A stretch of 64,000 bases of DNA from assembly GCA_040767925.1 (NCBI GenBank), contig JAXGNN010000003.1, positions 248,001 to 312,000 of the forward strand, written 5' to 3'. Positions 16,037-24,454 of this stretch are shown here, one piece after another. Each line of letters starts with the position of its first letter. Within the stretch, counting starts at the first letter, position 1. A program made the position numbers and the translations under genes. The stretch is from Phil1 sp040767925 (GTDB lineage Bacteria; Bacillota; Clostridia; Christensenellales; CAG-138). A model generated the notes under the pieces. That model searched no databases, was not told where the DNA came from, and worked only from the letters and a program-made list of their open reading frames with translations.

Positions 16037-16080
16037 TTCACGGGGGATTATATCATCCCGGAGGAAGAAAATCCCGTGAA
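16037..16080 (-). promoter_or_regulatory. Promoter with flanking inverted repeat upstream of the lipoprotein operon
   Basis: On the minus strand TGATATAAT is an extended -10 element (TATAAT at 16052-16047). It is enclosed by AATCCCGTGAA (16070-16080, plus) and TTCACGGGGGATT (16037-16049, plus), which are inverted copies differing by two extra Gs. No good -35 is seen. The layout suggests that a repressor binds across the promoter. Confidence 0.5.
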
Positions 16081-16109
16081 TAAAGGGTTAATTCAGCCTA
16101 TTCGGCCTA

Positions 16110-17303
16110 TTATGAAACCGGCCGCGCCTCTTTTTGCGCTTCGCCGACCTCCAGCGCCTCCGTCTCGGCGAGCGCCCGCTCGATCAATTCGGAAAAGTCC
16201 ACGGCGGCCTCGCTCGCGCGCAGTTCCGCGAGCCGCGGGCGCGTCACGGGGTGCGTGGGCACGAACACCGTGCAGCAGTCCTCATAGGGCAGGATCGAGG
16301 TTTCAAACGTGCCGATCCTTTTGGCGATTTGGATGATATCTTCCTTATCAAAGCCGATGAGCGGCCGGAAGACGGGCATATGCACGGCGTCGTCCGTCAC
16401 GCAGAGGCTTTCGAGCGTCTGGCTCGCCACCTGCCCCAGCGCCTCGCCCGTGACGAGCGCCCGCGCGCCCTCCCGGACGGCGATCGTCTCGGCGATCTTC
16501 ATCATCAGGCGGCGCATGATGACGGTCGTCTCCTTGGGCGGGCACTTTTCATAGATGGCGAGCTGTATTTCCGTAAACGGCACGAGGTGCAGGCGCACCG
16601 TGCCGGCATAGGCGGAAACGAGCTCCGCGAGCTTCACCACCTTGTCCCTTGCGCGCGCGCTCGTATAGGGATAGCTGTAGAAGTGCACCGCTGAAAGCTC
16701 GAGCCCGCGGCGCGCCATCATGTAGCCCGCGACGGGGCTGTCTATCCCGCCCGAGATGAGCAGCGCCACGCGGCCCGCCGTGCCCGTGGGCAGGCCGCCC
16801 GCGCCCATGATCTCCCGCGCGTAGACGAAGGCCTTGTCCCGTATTTCGACGCAGAGTTTGATCGCGGGCGCGTGCACGTCCACGGAAAGCTCCGGGAAGC
16901 GCATGAGAATATCGTGCCCCAACTCGCGGTTGATCTCCTCCGAATTCATGGGGAACGCCTTGTCCGCGCGGCGGCAGAAGCACTTGAAGGTTTTTTCGCC
17001 TTCCCCCATGGCTGCTTTCATCACCTCCGCAGCGGCGTCGGCAATGGCGGGCCACGCCTTCTCCACCGCGAGCGCGGGGCTGATCGAATACACGCCGAAC
17101 ACGCGCGCGAGCCTCGCGCACGCCCCGTCGACGGATTCTCCGGCGATGCCGGAAACGAATATGCGGCCCTGGTCGTAGCGCACGCTCGCATCAAAGCCCG
17201 ACAGCGCTTTTCTGATATTCTCCAGCAGCCTGCGCTCAAAGAAGGGGCGGTTGAGCCCCTTGAGATGGATTTCCCCGTATCGGACAAGCAAAACCTGTTC
17301 CAC
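16110..17303 (-). CDS. thiI: tRNA 4-thiouridine synthase ThiI
   Basis: ThiI makes 4-thiouridine at tRNA position 8 and can help sulfur transfer for thiazole synthesis. The 397-residue protein has the ferredoxin-like/THUMP N-terminal half (LVRYGEIHLKGLNRPFFERR) and the PP-loop adenylation motif LLISGGIDSPVAGYMMARRG at about residue 180. The rhodanese domain of the enterobacterial enzyme is absent, which is the Bacillota form that takes sulfur directly from a partner desulfurase. That partner is encoded 40 bp upstream. Confidence 0.96.
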   Translation of the reverse strand: MEQVLLVRYGEIHLKGLNRPFFERRLLENIRKALSGFDASVRYDQGRIFVSGIAGESVDGACARLARVFGVYSISPALAVEKAWPAIADAAAEVMKAAMGEGEKTFKCFCRRADKAFPMNSEEINRELGHDILMRFPELSVDVHAPAIKLCVEIRDKAFVYAREIMGAGGLPTGTAGRVALLISGGIDSPVAGYMMARRGLELSAVHFYSYPYTSARARDKVVKLAELVSAYAGTVRLHLVPFTEIQLAIYEKCPPKETTVIMRRLMMKIAETIAVREGARALVTGEALGQVASQTLESLCVTDDAVHMPVFRPLIGFDKEDIIQIAKRIGTFETSILPYEDCCTVFVPTHPVTRPRLAELRASEAAVDFSELIERALAETEALEVGEAQKEARPVS

Positions 17304-17343
17304 TTTCGTACTCCCTAATTCTAATGATGGCCCTTTTCCGGCC

Positions 17344-18486
17344 TTATCTCCGCTTGTATCGCCTGAGAAACGCGACCTGCTCGGCGATCGCCGTTGCGGC
17401 GACGTCCATCTCCTCCGGCGTGTTGAAGGGGCAGAGGCTGAAGCGGACGGCTCCCTCCTGCCGGGCGCCCGCGATGCCCATGGCGCTCAAGATCCTGTTT
17501 TTGCCCTTCTTGCGCGCGGAGCAGGCGGAACCCGTGGAGACGTAGATCCCCTTCGCCTCGAGCGCGTGCAGCAGCACCTCGCCGCGCACGCCCAGGAAGG
17601 AAACGTTCAGGATATGCGGCGCGCCGTCCGTCGGCTTCGGCCCGTTCACGAGGGCGTCCCGGACGGTCATGAGGTTCTTCGCGAGCCTGAGCTTGCACGC
17701 GCGCATATGGTTCCTGTATTCCTCCAGATGCGAAAGATAGTCGGCGATCGCGGCGTCCATGCCCATGATGCCGGGCGTGTTGGTCGTGCCGGAGCGGCGG
17801 TTGTTCTCCTGCCCTCCCCCGGCCTGCCCGCCCGCGAAGCGCGCGCCGTTTTTCACATAGAGCGCGCCGACGCCCTTGGGCGCGTGGAACTTGTGGCCGC
17901 TGACGGAATAGAAATCGCAGTCCCTCGCGTCGAAGGGGACCTTCAAAAAGCCCTGCACCCCGTCGACATGCACCGCGGCCTCGGGCGCGGCCTTCTTGAC
18001 GATGGCGTAAATCTCGGCGAAATCGTTGACGGCGCCGACCTCATTGTTCACATGCATGACGCTTACGAGCATCGTATCGGGCGTGACGAGGGAAGCGAGC
18101 GCGGCCATGTCCGTCGCGCCCGAGGCGTTCACGGGCGCCTCGACCACCTCGTAGCCCAGCGCGGCGTAGGCTTTCACGACCTCATAGACCGACGGGTGTT
18201 CCGTCGCGCCCACGATGAGTCTGCCCGTGCCCCGCATGGCCCTGAGCGCGCCGGAAATGGCGGCGTTGTTGCTCTCCGTCCCCCCGGAGGTGTAGATGAT
18301 CTCCCCGGGCTTCGCATGGATCGCTCCCGCAAGCCTCCCGCGCGCGCCCTCGACGGCCTTTTCGGACTCGGCCGCGGGCAGATACGCCGCGGAGGGGTTG
18401 AAGAAGTTTGTGCTCATATAGATACGCGCCGCGTCCGCGGCCGCGTCAAGCGTTCTTGTGGTTGCGCTGTTGTCCAGATAGATCAT
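17344..18486 (-). CDS. Cysteine desulfurase (IscS/NifS family)
   Basis: A PLP enzyme that takes sulfur from cysteine as a persulfide. The 380-residue product has IYLDNSATTRTLDAAADAA, IIYTSGGTESNNAAI, the PLP-lysine motif YSVSGHKFHAPKG near residue 200, and the active-site Cys loop YVSTGSACSARKKG near residue 320. The longer loop indicates the NifS/IscS (group I) type. A GGGAGAAG site precedes the ATG at 18486. Pairing with thiI suggests tRNA thiolation as its main job, as for NifZ-ThiI in Bacillus. Confidence 0.93.
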   Translation of the reverse strand: MIYLDNSATTRTLDAAADAARIYMSTNFFNPSAAYLPAAESEKAVEGARGRLAGAIHAKPGEIIYTSGGTESNNAAISGALRAMRGTGRLIVGATEHPSVYEVVKAYAALGYEVVEAPVNASGATDMAALASLVTPDTMLVSVMHVNNEVGAVNDFAEIYAIVKKAAPEAAVHVDGVQGFLKVPFDARDCDFYSVSGHKFHAPKGVGALYVKNGARFAGGQAGGGQENNRRSGTTNTPGIMGMDAAIADYLSHLEEYRNHMRACKLRLAKNLMTVRDALVNGPKPTDGAPHILNVSFLGVRGEVLLHALEAKGIYVSTGSACSARKKGKNRILSAMGIAGARQEGAVRFSLCPFNTPEEMDVAATAIAEQVAFLRRYKRR

Positions 18487-18597
18487 GTTGTCTTCTCCCG
18501 TTCAGATTATTGGCATATACACCTTTAATCATAATATGCCGCCGACAGGCCGGACGAACCTATGATATGATAACATGGCGGCGCGGGATTTTCATCC

Positions 18598-18643
18598 ATT
18601 TTATCCCGTCCCGATTGCCTCCGATGGAACTTTGGGATAAAAT
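18598..18643 (+). promoter_or_regulatory. clpC promoter enclosed by a perfect inverted repeat
   Basis: TTGCCT (18615-18620), a 17-nt spacer, then TAAAAT (18638-18643) form a good sigma-A promoter for clpC. A perfect 10-bp inverted repeat, ATTTTATCCC (18598-18607) and GGGATAAAAT (18634-18643), brackets it, the second arm covering the -10. The sequence is not a CtsR heptad (GGTCAAA type) or a CIRCE element. Confidence 0.65.
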
Positions 18644-18684
18644 ATCCAAAAAGAGGCTGCGAACGGCATGAAGGAGCACCGCTT

Positions 18685-21102
18685 ATGGGCTTTTCGGAAA
18701 GATGCACGCAGGGCGCGCAGAGGGCGCTCGCGCTCGCGCAGCAGGCCGCGCGCGACATGGGGCACAACTATGTCGGCAGCGAACACCTGCTGCTCGGCCT
18801 CATCCGCGAGGAGGAAGGCGCGGCGGCGCGGGCGCTCCATTCGCTCGGCGTGACGGATAAGGCCACGCAGGAGCGCGCGGACGAACTGGTCGGCCGCGGG
18901 GATTATCATTTCACGGATAGCTTCGGCTATACGCCGCGCACGAAAAAGATCCTCGAACTGAGCCTTTATGAGGCGAAGTCGCTCAAAACGAGCTACATCG
19001 GCACGGAGCACATCCTTTTAGCGATCCTGCGCGAACGGGATTCCGTCGCCGTGCGCATCCTCGAGGACCTCGGCGCGGACCTCGCGCTCTTGCGCTCCAT
19101 GCTCACGGGCGAGGAAATCGCGGCAAAACCCGCGAACGGCAAGCCCGCTCCGGACGCCTCGGCGACGCCCATACTCGACCAGTACGGCAGGGACCTCACG
19201 GGCCTCGCGCGCGAAGGCGAGCTCGACCCAGTGATCGGCCGCGAAAGCGAGATACAGCGCATTTTACAGATTTTGACCCGGCGCACCAAGAACAACCCCG
19301 TGCTCATCGGCGACCCGGGCGTGGGCAAGAGCGCCGTCATAGAGGGCCTCGCCCAGAGGATCGCCTCCGGCAAAATCCCCGACCTGCTGCGCGACAAGCG
19401 CATCATGAGCATAGACCTCGGCGCGATGCTCGCCGGCACCAAGTACCGCGGCGAATTCGAGGAGCGCATCACGGGCGCCATCAACGAGCTGCGCCAGGAG
19501 GGCAGGACCATCCTCTTCATCGACGAGCTGCACACAATCATCGGCGCGGGCGCGTCCGAGGGCAGCATCGACGCCGCCAATATTTTGAAGCCCGCGCTCG
19601 CGCGCGGGGACATCCGCGTGATCGGCGCGACCACGCCCGACGAGTACCGCCGCCACATTGAGCGCGACGCCGCGCTGGAGCGGCGCTTCCAGCCCGTCAA
19701 CATCGGCGCGCCCTCGCGCGCCGAGGCGGAGGCGATCCTCTTCGGCCTGCGCGACAAATACGAGGCGCACCACAAGGCGCGCATCACGGATGACGCCATC
19801 CGCGCCGCGGTCGACCTCGCGGACCGGTATATCTCCGACCGGTTTCTGCCCGACAAGGCGATCGACCTCATGGACGAGGCCGCGAGCCGCGTGCGCCTCA
19901 ACGCCTACATGACGCCGCCGGACGTGGCCGAGCTCAAAGGGAAGCTCGATGCCCTGCTCAACGAAAAGGAGGAGGCGGTCAACAACCAGAATTACGAGCG
20001 CGCCGCCGCCATACGCGACGAGGAGCAGAAGCTTCGCGCGAGGATCGAGCGCATCAAGGCCGACTGGGAGCGCGAGAGGGACGACAAGGAGTCCGTCGTC
20101 ACGGCGGACGACATCGCGGAGGTCGTCAACGCGTGGACCGGCATCCCCGTGAGCCGCCTCACCGAGAGCGAGAGCGAAAGGCTCCTCCATCTTGAGGAGA
20201 AGTTGCACGAGCGCGTGATCGGGCAGGAGGAGGCGGTTTTGGCCGTGTGCCGCGCGATAAGGCGCGCCCGGGCGGGCTTGCAGGACCCCGGACGGCCCAT
20301 CGGCTCCTTCATCTTCCTCGGCCCCACGGGCGTGGGAAAGACAGAGCTTTCCAAGGCGCTCGCGCAGGCGGTCTTCTCCGACGAGGAGGCGATGATACGC
20401 CTCGACATGAGCGAATATATGGAAGCCCACAGCGTGAGCAAGCTCATCGGCTCGCCGCCGGGCTACGTCGGCTACGGCGAGGGCGGCCAGCTCACGGAGC
20501 GCGTGCGAAGGAAGCCCTACAGCGTCATCCTCCTCGACGAAATCGAGAAGGCGCATTCCGACGTGTACAACATGCTCCTTCAGGTGCTCGAGGACGGCAG
20601 GCTCACCGACTCGCGCGGCCGCACGGTGGATTTCCGCAACACCATCATCATCATGACCTCCAACGCCGGCGCGATGCGCCACGGCAGGGGCGCCGTGATG
20701 GGCTTCGGCGCGGGCGCGGCGCAGGCGGAGCACATCCGCCAGGATATGCTCTCCGAATTGAAGAAATCCTTCAGCCCCGAATTCCTCAACCGCGTGGACG
20801 AGATCATCCTCTTCAACCAGTTGAGCGCCGAGCAGACGCTCGCCATCGCCCGCCTCATGCTCGAGAAGGTCAAGGCGCGCATCGCCATGCGCGGCATCAC
20901 GCTCGAAATATCCCCCGAGGCGGAGGAGCTCCTCTCGCGCGACGGGTTCGACCAGCAGTACGGCGCGCGGCCGCTTCGCCGCCTCATACAGCACCGCGTG
21001 GAGGACAGCCTGAGCGAGGAGCTTTTGAAGGGCAGCATCACATTCGGGGACCGCGTTTCCCTCACCGCCGAGGAGAACGAGCTGCGTTTTATCAAAATAT
21101 GA
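18685..21102 (+). CDS. clpC: AAA+ unfoldase ClpC
   Basis: ClpC unfolds proteins for ClpP degradation and handles stress-damaged substrates. The 805-residue protein has an N-terminal Clp repeat domain (residues 1-145), first AAA module with GDPGVGKSAVIEGL (about 209), a UVR motif (about 418-458, NYERAAAIRDEEQKLRAR) that marks ClpC rather than ClpA, and a second module with GPTGVGKTELSKALA (about 546). An MGFGAG loop fits the ClpP-docking position. AAGGAG lies 8 nt before ATG 18685. The usual ctsR-mcsA-mcsB neighbours are absent; clpC stands alone with its own promoter. Confidence 0.97.
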   Translation: MGFSERCTQGAQRALALAQQAARDMGHNYVGSEHLLLGLIREEEGAAARALHSLGVTDKATQERADELVGRGDYHFTDSFGYTPRTKKILELSLYEAKSLKTSYIGTEHILLAILRERDSVAVRILEDLGADLALLRSMLTGEEIAAKPANGKPAPDASATPILDQYGRDLTGLAREGELDPVIGRESEIQRILQILTRRTKNNPVLIGDPGVGKSAVIEGLAQRIASGKIPDLLRDKRIMSIDLGAMLAGTKYRGEFEERITGAINELRQEGRTILFIDELHTIIGAGASEGSIDAANILKPALARGDIRVIGATTPDEYRRHIERDAALERRFQPVNIGAPSRAEAEAILFGLRDKYEAHHKARITDDAIRAAVDLADRYISDRFLPDKAIDLMDEAASRVRLNAYMTPPDVAELKGKLDALLNEKEEAVNNQNYERAAAIRDEEQKLRARIERIKADWERERDDKESVVTADDIAEVVNAWTGIPVSRLTESESERLLHLEEKLHERVIGQEEAVLAVCRAIRRARAGLQDPGRPIGSFIFLGPTGVGKTELSKALAQAVFSDEEAMIRLDMSEYMEAHSVSKLIGSPPGYVGYGEGGQLTERVRRKPYSVILLDEIEKAHSDVYNMLLQVLEDGRLTDSRGRTVDFRNTIIIMTSNAGAMRHGRGAVMGFGAGAAQAEHIRQDMLSELKKSFSPEFLNRVDEIILFNQLSAEQTLAIARLMLEKVKARIAMRGITLEISPEAEELLSRDGFDQQYGARPLRRLIQHRVEDSLSEELLKGSITFGDRVSLTAEENELRFIKI

Positions 21103-21135
21103 CGGATTGTTAACAATTTGTTTATCACCCCTTCA

Positions 21136-21164
21136 TTGCAAACGGGGCGCGCCGTCATTACAAT
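21136..21164 (+). promoter_or_regulatory. Promoter of the amidase gene
   Basis: TTGCAA (21136-21141), a 17-nt spacer and TACAAT (21159-21164) make a reasonable sigma-A promoter 38 bp before the amidase ATG. An overlapping TATAAT at 21164-21169 gives an alternative -10 with a longer spacer. Confidence 0.6.
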
Positions 21165-21201
21165 ATAATAGTCATTCTGTTAACGGGAGCCATTTGTTCT
21201 T

Positions 21202-22266
21202 ATGAAACGTTCCCTGCGCATCCTTCTGATACTCGTCCTCGCGGCCATCATGGCCGTGGGCTCCGTGGCGCTCGCCGATCCGGCGGAAAACGGCAGCGGC
21301 GAGGATTCCGGCGACGCCGGGGATGCGAACAGGCGCAACCGCTCTTATTATTACGACCCTTTCCTGCGCTATTTCCGCCTGTTCGACCTGCCTGTCGCCA
21401 TTCGCGTCCGGCTGGATCTGGGCGGCGCGGATGAAACGGGAGATGCTGCGGAAGCATCCGGCGACACATTCGCGACCGCGGGGGACGACGCCGCAGAGGG
21501 CTGGCCCGCCCTGACCGAGGAGGCGCTCGCGCAAGCCGCGAAGGCGCTCGCGGGCAAGGTGATCGGCCTCGACCCGGGCCATCAGTGCGTCCCCGACCTG
21601 GGCCTCGAGGCGATCGCGCCCGGCTCAAACCTGGAAAAAATCCGCCAGAGCGCGGGCTGCGCGGGCATCCGCAGCGGCGCGCCCGAATACAGGATCAACC
21701 TGCTCGTCGCGCAAAAGCTGCGCCAGCTCCTCGAGGCCTGCGGGGCGACGGTCGTCATGACCCGCGTCACCTCCGAGGTTTCGCTCTCGAACATCGAGCG
21801 CGCCGCCATGATGAACGAGAGCGGCGCCGCGATCTGGATCAGGCTCCACTGCAACGCGAGCCGCGATTATGACCAATCCGGCGCCTGCGTGCTGCTGCCC
21901 TCCGAAAGCGTCACCCCGGAGATCTACCCCGAGAGCCTCCACCTTGGCGAATGCATCGCGCTGGCGTTTGCGCAGGCCACCGAGGGAGCCGCGGCGCCGC
22001 TCGTCCCCCTCGACAACCAGGCGGGCTTCAACTGGTCGCGGATCCCCGTGGTCACGCTCGAGATGGGCTACCTGACAAACGCGAAGGACGACGCGCTGCT
22101 CAACAGCGACGCCTATCAGGCGCGCTGCGCTTTGGGCATATTCGACGGCATGGTCCGGTACTTCTTGAGTATAACGCCCCCGGAGGACGCCGCGGCGCCC
22201 TCGGATGTCCCCGGCACGGACGGTCCGAGCGACCAACAGGAGCCCGGCAACGGGAACGGGCAATGA
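21202..22266 (+). CDS. N-acetylmuramoyl-L-alanine amidase (Amidase_3), secreted
   Basis: A zinc amidase that cleaves between muramic acid and the peptide stem. The 354-residue protein has a signal-like start (KRSLRILLILVLAAIMAVGSVALA), an acidic low-complexity linker, then the catalytic domain from about residue 118: VIGLDPGHQ (first His), a Glu in GAPEYRINLLVAQKL, IRLHCNAS (second His) and VVTLEMGYLTN (catalytic Glu). All expected zinc ligands are present. The domain is followed by a Pro/Asp/Gly-rich tail. Its stop overlaps the next gene's start by ATGA. Confidence 0.9.
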   Translation: MKRSLRILLILVLAAIMAVGSVALADPAENGSGEDSGDAGDANRRNRSYYYDPFLRYFRLFDLPVAIRVRLDLGGADETGDAAEASGDTFATAGDDAAEGWPALTEEALAQAAKALAGKVIGLDPGHQCVPDLGLEAIAPGSNLEKIRQSAGCAGIRSGAPEYRINLLVAQKLRQLLEACGATVVMTRVTSEVSLSNIERAAMMNESGAAIWIRLHCNASRDYDQSGACVLLPSESVTPEIYPESLHLGECIALAFAQATEGAAAPLVPLDNQAGFNWSRIPVVTLEMGYLTNAKDDALLNSDAYQARCALGIFDGMVRYFLSITPPEDAAAPSDVPGTDGPSDQQEPGNGNGQ

Positions 22267-23102
22267 AAAGGCCGCGCAACCGCTTAAAAAGCGCCGCTGT
22301 TTCAGCGGCTCTGCTTTTTTTCATCGCTCTGACTCTGGCTTCGGGCGGCTGCGCGTCGCTGGAGCGGCTCAGCTTTCCCGCCGGGAGCCCTTCCCCCTCC
22401 CCTTCGCCCTCCCCCGTCCCCGCGGGCACCCCGCAGGCGATGGGGACGGCCGCGCCGACGCCCTTCTCGGTCAACCCGCTTTACGATTTCTATCGCGCGT
22501 ATCTCGCCGCATGCAAGCCTGCGGCGAAGGAACTGCTCCGGGCGCTCTCGGCGCGGGATTCCGCGGAGGCGTTCCTCATTTCCGTTGAAATCAGCGCGCA
22601 CCTTGCCGCCCTCTCGGAGATCGGCGTCACGGTTTGCCGCCTTTTCGGGAGTGGCGGCAGCTACGCCGGCGCGGTGCAGGGCGCCGCCGAGGGCACGGGT
22701 GAAATGCACGGCTCAGGCGAGGGCGGATATACCTTCAGCTTCGACTACGCGGACGGCGCGGCGCTCGTCGGGGAATACGCGGCGGATGTCCGCGCAAGCT
22801 TCTCGCGCGGGCGGTACGAGTACGCCGCGACGCCCGAATATGAATATGAAGACGAACCGGAGGGAAGCGCGAGCCCAAGCCCCGCCGTGATTGCCGGCTT
22901 CGACGCCGCGCGCACCTGTGCGATAGAAAAGACCGCGGAGGGATGGACCTCCACGGTCGAGGAAAACGGAACGGTATCGACGCTCGTCGTCACGGCGGAC
23001 GCGGTCGCGTTCACATGCGGCGGCATGCGCGCGCAGCTTGCGGGCGGCGCGCTCGAAACGGGCCCCGCGCTTACAGAAGCGACAGCAGCGCCATCACAAT
23101 AA
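22263..23102 (+). CDS. Hypothetical lipoprotein
   Basis: No family is recognised. The 279-residue product has a basic N terminus, a hydrophobic segment LLFFIALTLASGGC giving a probable lipidated Cys, a (Ser-Pro) repeat linker (PSPSPSPSPVP), a helical region with AAKELLRALSARDSAEAF, and a C-terminal part with short aromatic beta-like stretches. It overlaps the amidase gene by ATGA, so the two are cotranscribed and may work together at the cell wall. Its last 32 bp overlap, tail to tail, the end of the bofA-like gene. Confidence 0.75.
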   Translation: MKRPRNRLKSAAVSAALLFFIALTLASGGCASLERLSFPAGSPSPSPSPSPVPAGTPQAMGTAAPTPFSVNPLYDFYRAYLAACKPAAKELLRALSARDSAEAFLISVEISAHLAALSEIGVTVCRLFGSGGSYAGAVQGAAEGTGEMHGSGEGGYTFSFDYADGAALVGEYAADVRASFSRGRYEYAATPEYEYEDEPEGSASPSPAVIAGFDAARTCAIEKTAEGWTSTVEENGTVSTLVVTADAVAFTCGGMRAQLAGGALETGPALTEATAAPSQ

Positions 23103-23340
23103 CCCCCGGCACGCCGAACACGCCCGCCACGAGCGCGGAGAGGAACGTGATGGGGAGCGTGAAGCCGAACAGCCCGCCCACGAGGTTGAAGATGACGAGT
23201 ATCAGCGCGCCGAGAAGCGCGTTGACGACGAGCTTCCAGATGATCTTGAGAGACACCTTGAGCAGTTTGCAGAACAGCCAGAGGATCAGTATCCCCAGGC
23301 CGAAGGCCGCGATGCCGATCATTACGCCCGCAAAACCCAT
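23071..23340 (-). CDS. BofA-like pro-sigma-K processing inhibitor
   Basis: BofA-family proteins are small membrane proteins; in Bacillus BofA holds the SpoIVFB protease inactive until sigma-K is needed. The product is 89 residues with three hydrophobic segments and the family core KLVVNALLGALILVIFNLVG followed by FTLPITFLSALVAGVFGVPG. I chose ATG 23340, 8 nt after GGAGG; an ATG two codons upstream is possible. It follows a DUF2508 gene, as in many Clostridia. Confidence 0.8.
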   Translation of the reverse strand: MGFAGVMIGIAAFGLGILILWLFCKLLKVSLKIIWKLVVNALLGALILVIFNLVGGLFGFTLPITFLSALVAGVFGVPGVIVMALLSLL

Positions 23341-23373
23341 ATCCATCTCCTCCGTTGCTTCGCCCGGTCGGGC

Positions 23374-23568
23374 TTATTTCTCCTTGCTCCGCTTGAGGAG
23401 GAACACGTATCTCCTCCTTGCGGCCTCCATGTCGTAGATCGCGAACTCGATGAGCTCGGGGTCCTTGGCGTTTTCATAGAATTCCATCGCCGCCTTCCAG
23501 CGGGCGAGCGCCTCGGCGACGTTCTCATGCCCTCCGGACGCTTTTAAACTCAATTTCCCGAATGCCAT
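23374..23568 (-). CDS. DUF2508 (YaaL-like) protein
   Basis: A small conserved protein of unknown function. The 64-residue product is mostly helical and charged, with ALARWKAAMEFYENAKDP and LIEFAIYDMEAARRRYVFLL, the pattern of DUF2508 proteins encoded before bofA. The ATG at 23568 follows GGAGG with 6 nt spacing; an upstream in-frame start at 23616 lacks a site. In Bacillus the related yaaL-bofA pair follows recR; recR is not present here. Confidence 0.8.
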   Translation of the reverse strand: MAFGKLSLKASGGHENVAEALARWKAAMEFYENAKDPELIEFAIYDMEAARRRYVFLLKRSKEK

Positions 23569-23636
23569 AGTCTGCCTCCAATAACCATATTTGGCCGTTG
23601 AGGCAAGTATGTGCATTTATGATGAATTCTATAACC

Positions 23637-24353
23637 CTATCGCGCGACGCCCGACTTTTTCAAGAGCCGCACGCAATAGTACGAAAGCACGCCGTATATG
23701 GGAATCATCACGGCCTGGTTGATGATGCGCGGGATGAAGGTTTCCCAGGGAAGCCCGTAGAGCCAGATCAGAAGGAGCGAATTGAGCGCGACGCTCGCGA
23801 CGAGCTGCCCCGCCGCCACGGCGAGCAGCACGCGCAGGAACTTCGGCTCCTGCTTCCTCGCGAAAAACAGGCCAGGTATGAGGCCGAAGAGCGTGCCGAT
23901 GATGGTGAAGAAGGGCACGTACGCGCCCTTGGGGAAGATGAGCGCCTGGAGGAAATCCGTCGCGCCGCCCACCATCGCTCCGTAGGTCGGCCCGAAGAGG
24001 ATGCCCGAGAGGATGACGGGCAGCACGCCGAAGCCGATTTTCAGCGAGTATGCGCCAAAGGGCATCGCCGGGATGCTCAAAAGGCCCCCGAGCACCACGC
24101 CGAGCGCCGTGAGCAGCGCCGAGAGGACGAGCCGCCGGGTCTTATCCCGCGTCCAGACGCGCTCGGACGCGTCCTGCCACAGGCGCAGCATCAAAGCGAG
24201 GATGAAAAGCCACGGCAGGAAGATCCCCGCCATCGCGAGGTAATCGGTCGTTTCGGTGGGCGCGGTGTACTTCGCGCTGAAGTACGCGTACACGGCGCAC
24301 GGGATGAGCGCGCACAGCGCCACGGCGATGGATTTGCCAAGCTTTTGCTTCAT
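23637..24353 (-). CDS. FolT-like folate ECF transporter S component
   Basis: S components bind a vitamin in the membrane and work with a shared EcfA-EcfA'-EcfT module, not encoded here. The 238-residue protein has an N-terminal extension with two hydrophobic segments, then the S-component core starting KTRRLVLSALLTALGVVLGG, with GAYSLKIGFGVLPVILSGILFGP and GAMVGGATDFLQALIFPKGAYVPFF, the signature of the folate (FolT) group. The 5' region reads as a tetrahydrofolate riboswitch, which supports folate as substrate. AGGAGG lies 9 nt before ATG 24353. Confidence 0.88.
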   Translation of the reverse strand: MKQKLGKSIAVALCALIPCAVYAYFSAKYTAPTETTDYLAMAGIFLPWLFILALMLRLWQDASERVWTRDKTRRLVLSALLTALGVVLGGLLSIPAMPFGAYSLKIGFGVLPVILSGILFGPTYGAMVGGATDFLQALIFPKGAYVPFFTIIGTLFGLIPGLFFARKQEPKFLRVLLAVAAGQLVASVALNSLLLIWLYGLPWETFIPRIINQAVMIPIYGVLSYYCVRLLKKSGVAR

Positions 24354-24371
24354 AAAAAACAGCCTCCTTTA

Positions 24372-24452
24372 CGCGGCTTCTTTTACCGCACAGAGGAAGC
24401 TTGAATCCTTTGCGCGGCTTTTTTTACCGCATAGAGGAAGCTTGAATCCTTT
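24372..24452 (-). repeat. Two tandem 40-nt leader repeats, each with an anti-Shine-Dalgarno sequence
   Basis: Copies at 24372-24411 and 24413-24452 are 38 of 40 identical with a 41-bp period. On the transcript each copy contains AAAGGATTCAAG, then AGCUUCCU (24401-24394 and 24442-24435), then a short GCGG/CCGC hairpin. AGCUUCCU can pair over 8 bases (one G-U) with AGGAGGCU at 24368-24361, which is the folT Shine-Dalgarno site. The repeats lie exactly between the riboswitch and the start codon, so they probably form the expression platform. Confidence 0.75.
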
Positions 24453-24454
24453 AT

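Noticed and set aside
19264..20994. A 576-codon open frame antisense to clpC
   Set aside because: It lies wholly within a certain clpC gene and shows no family motif; high GC at third codon positions keeps this frame free of stops.
24372..24452. CRISPR or mobile element at the tandem 40-nt copies
   Set aside because: Only two copies, no spacer and no cas gene; they sit in a folT leader and carry anti-Shine-Dalgarno pairing.
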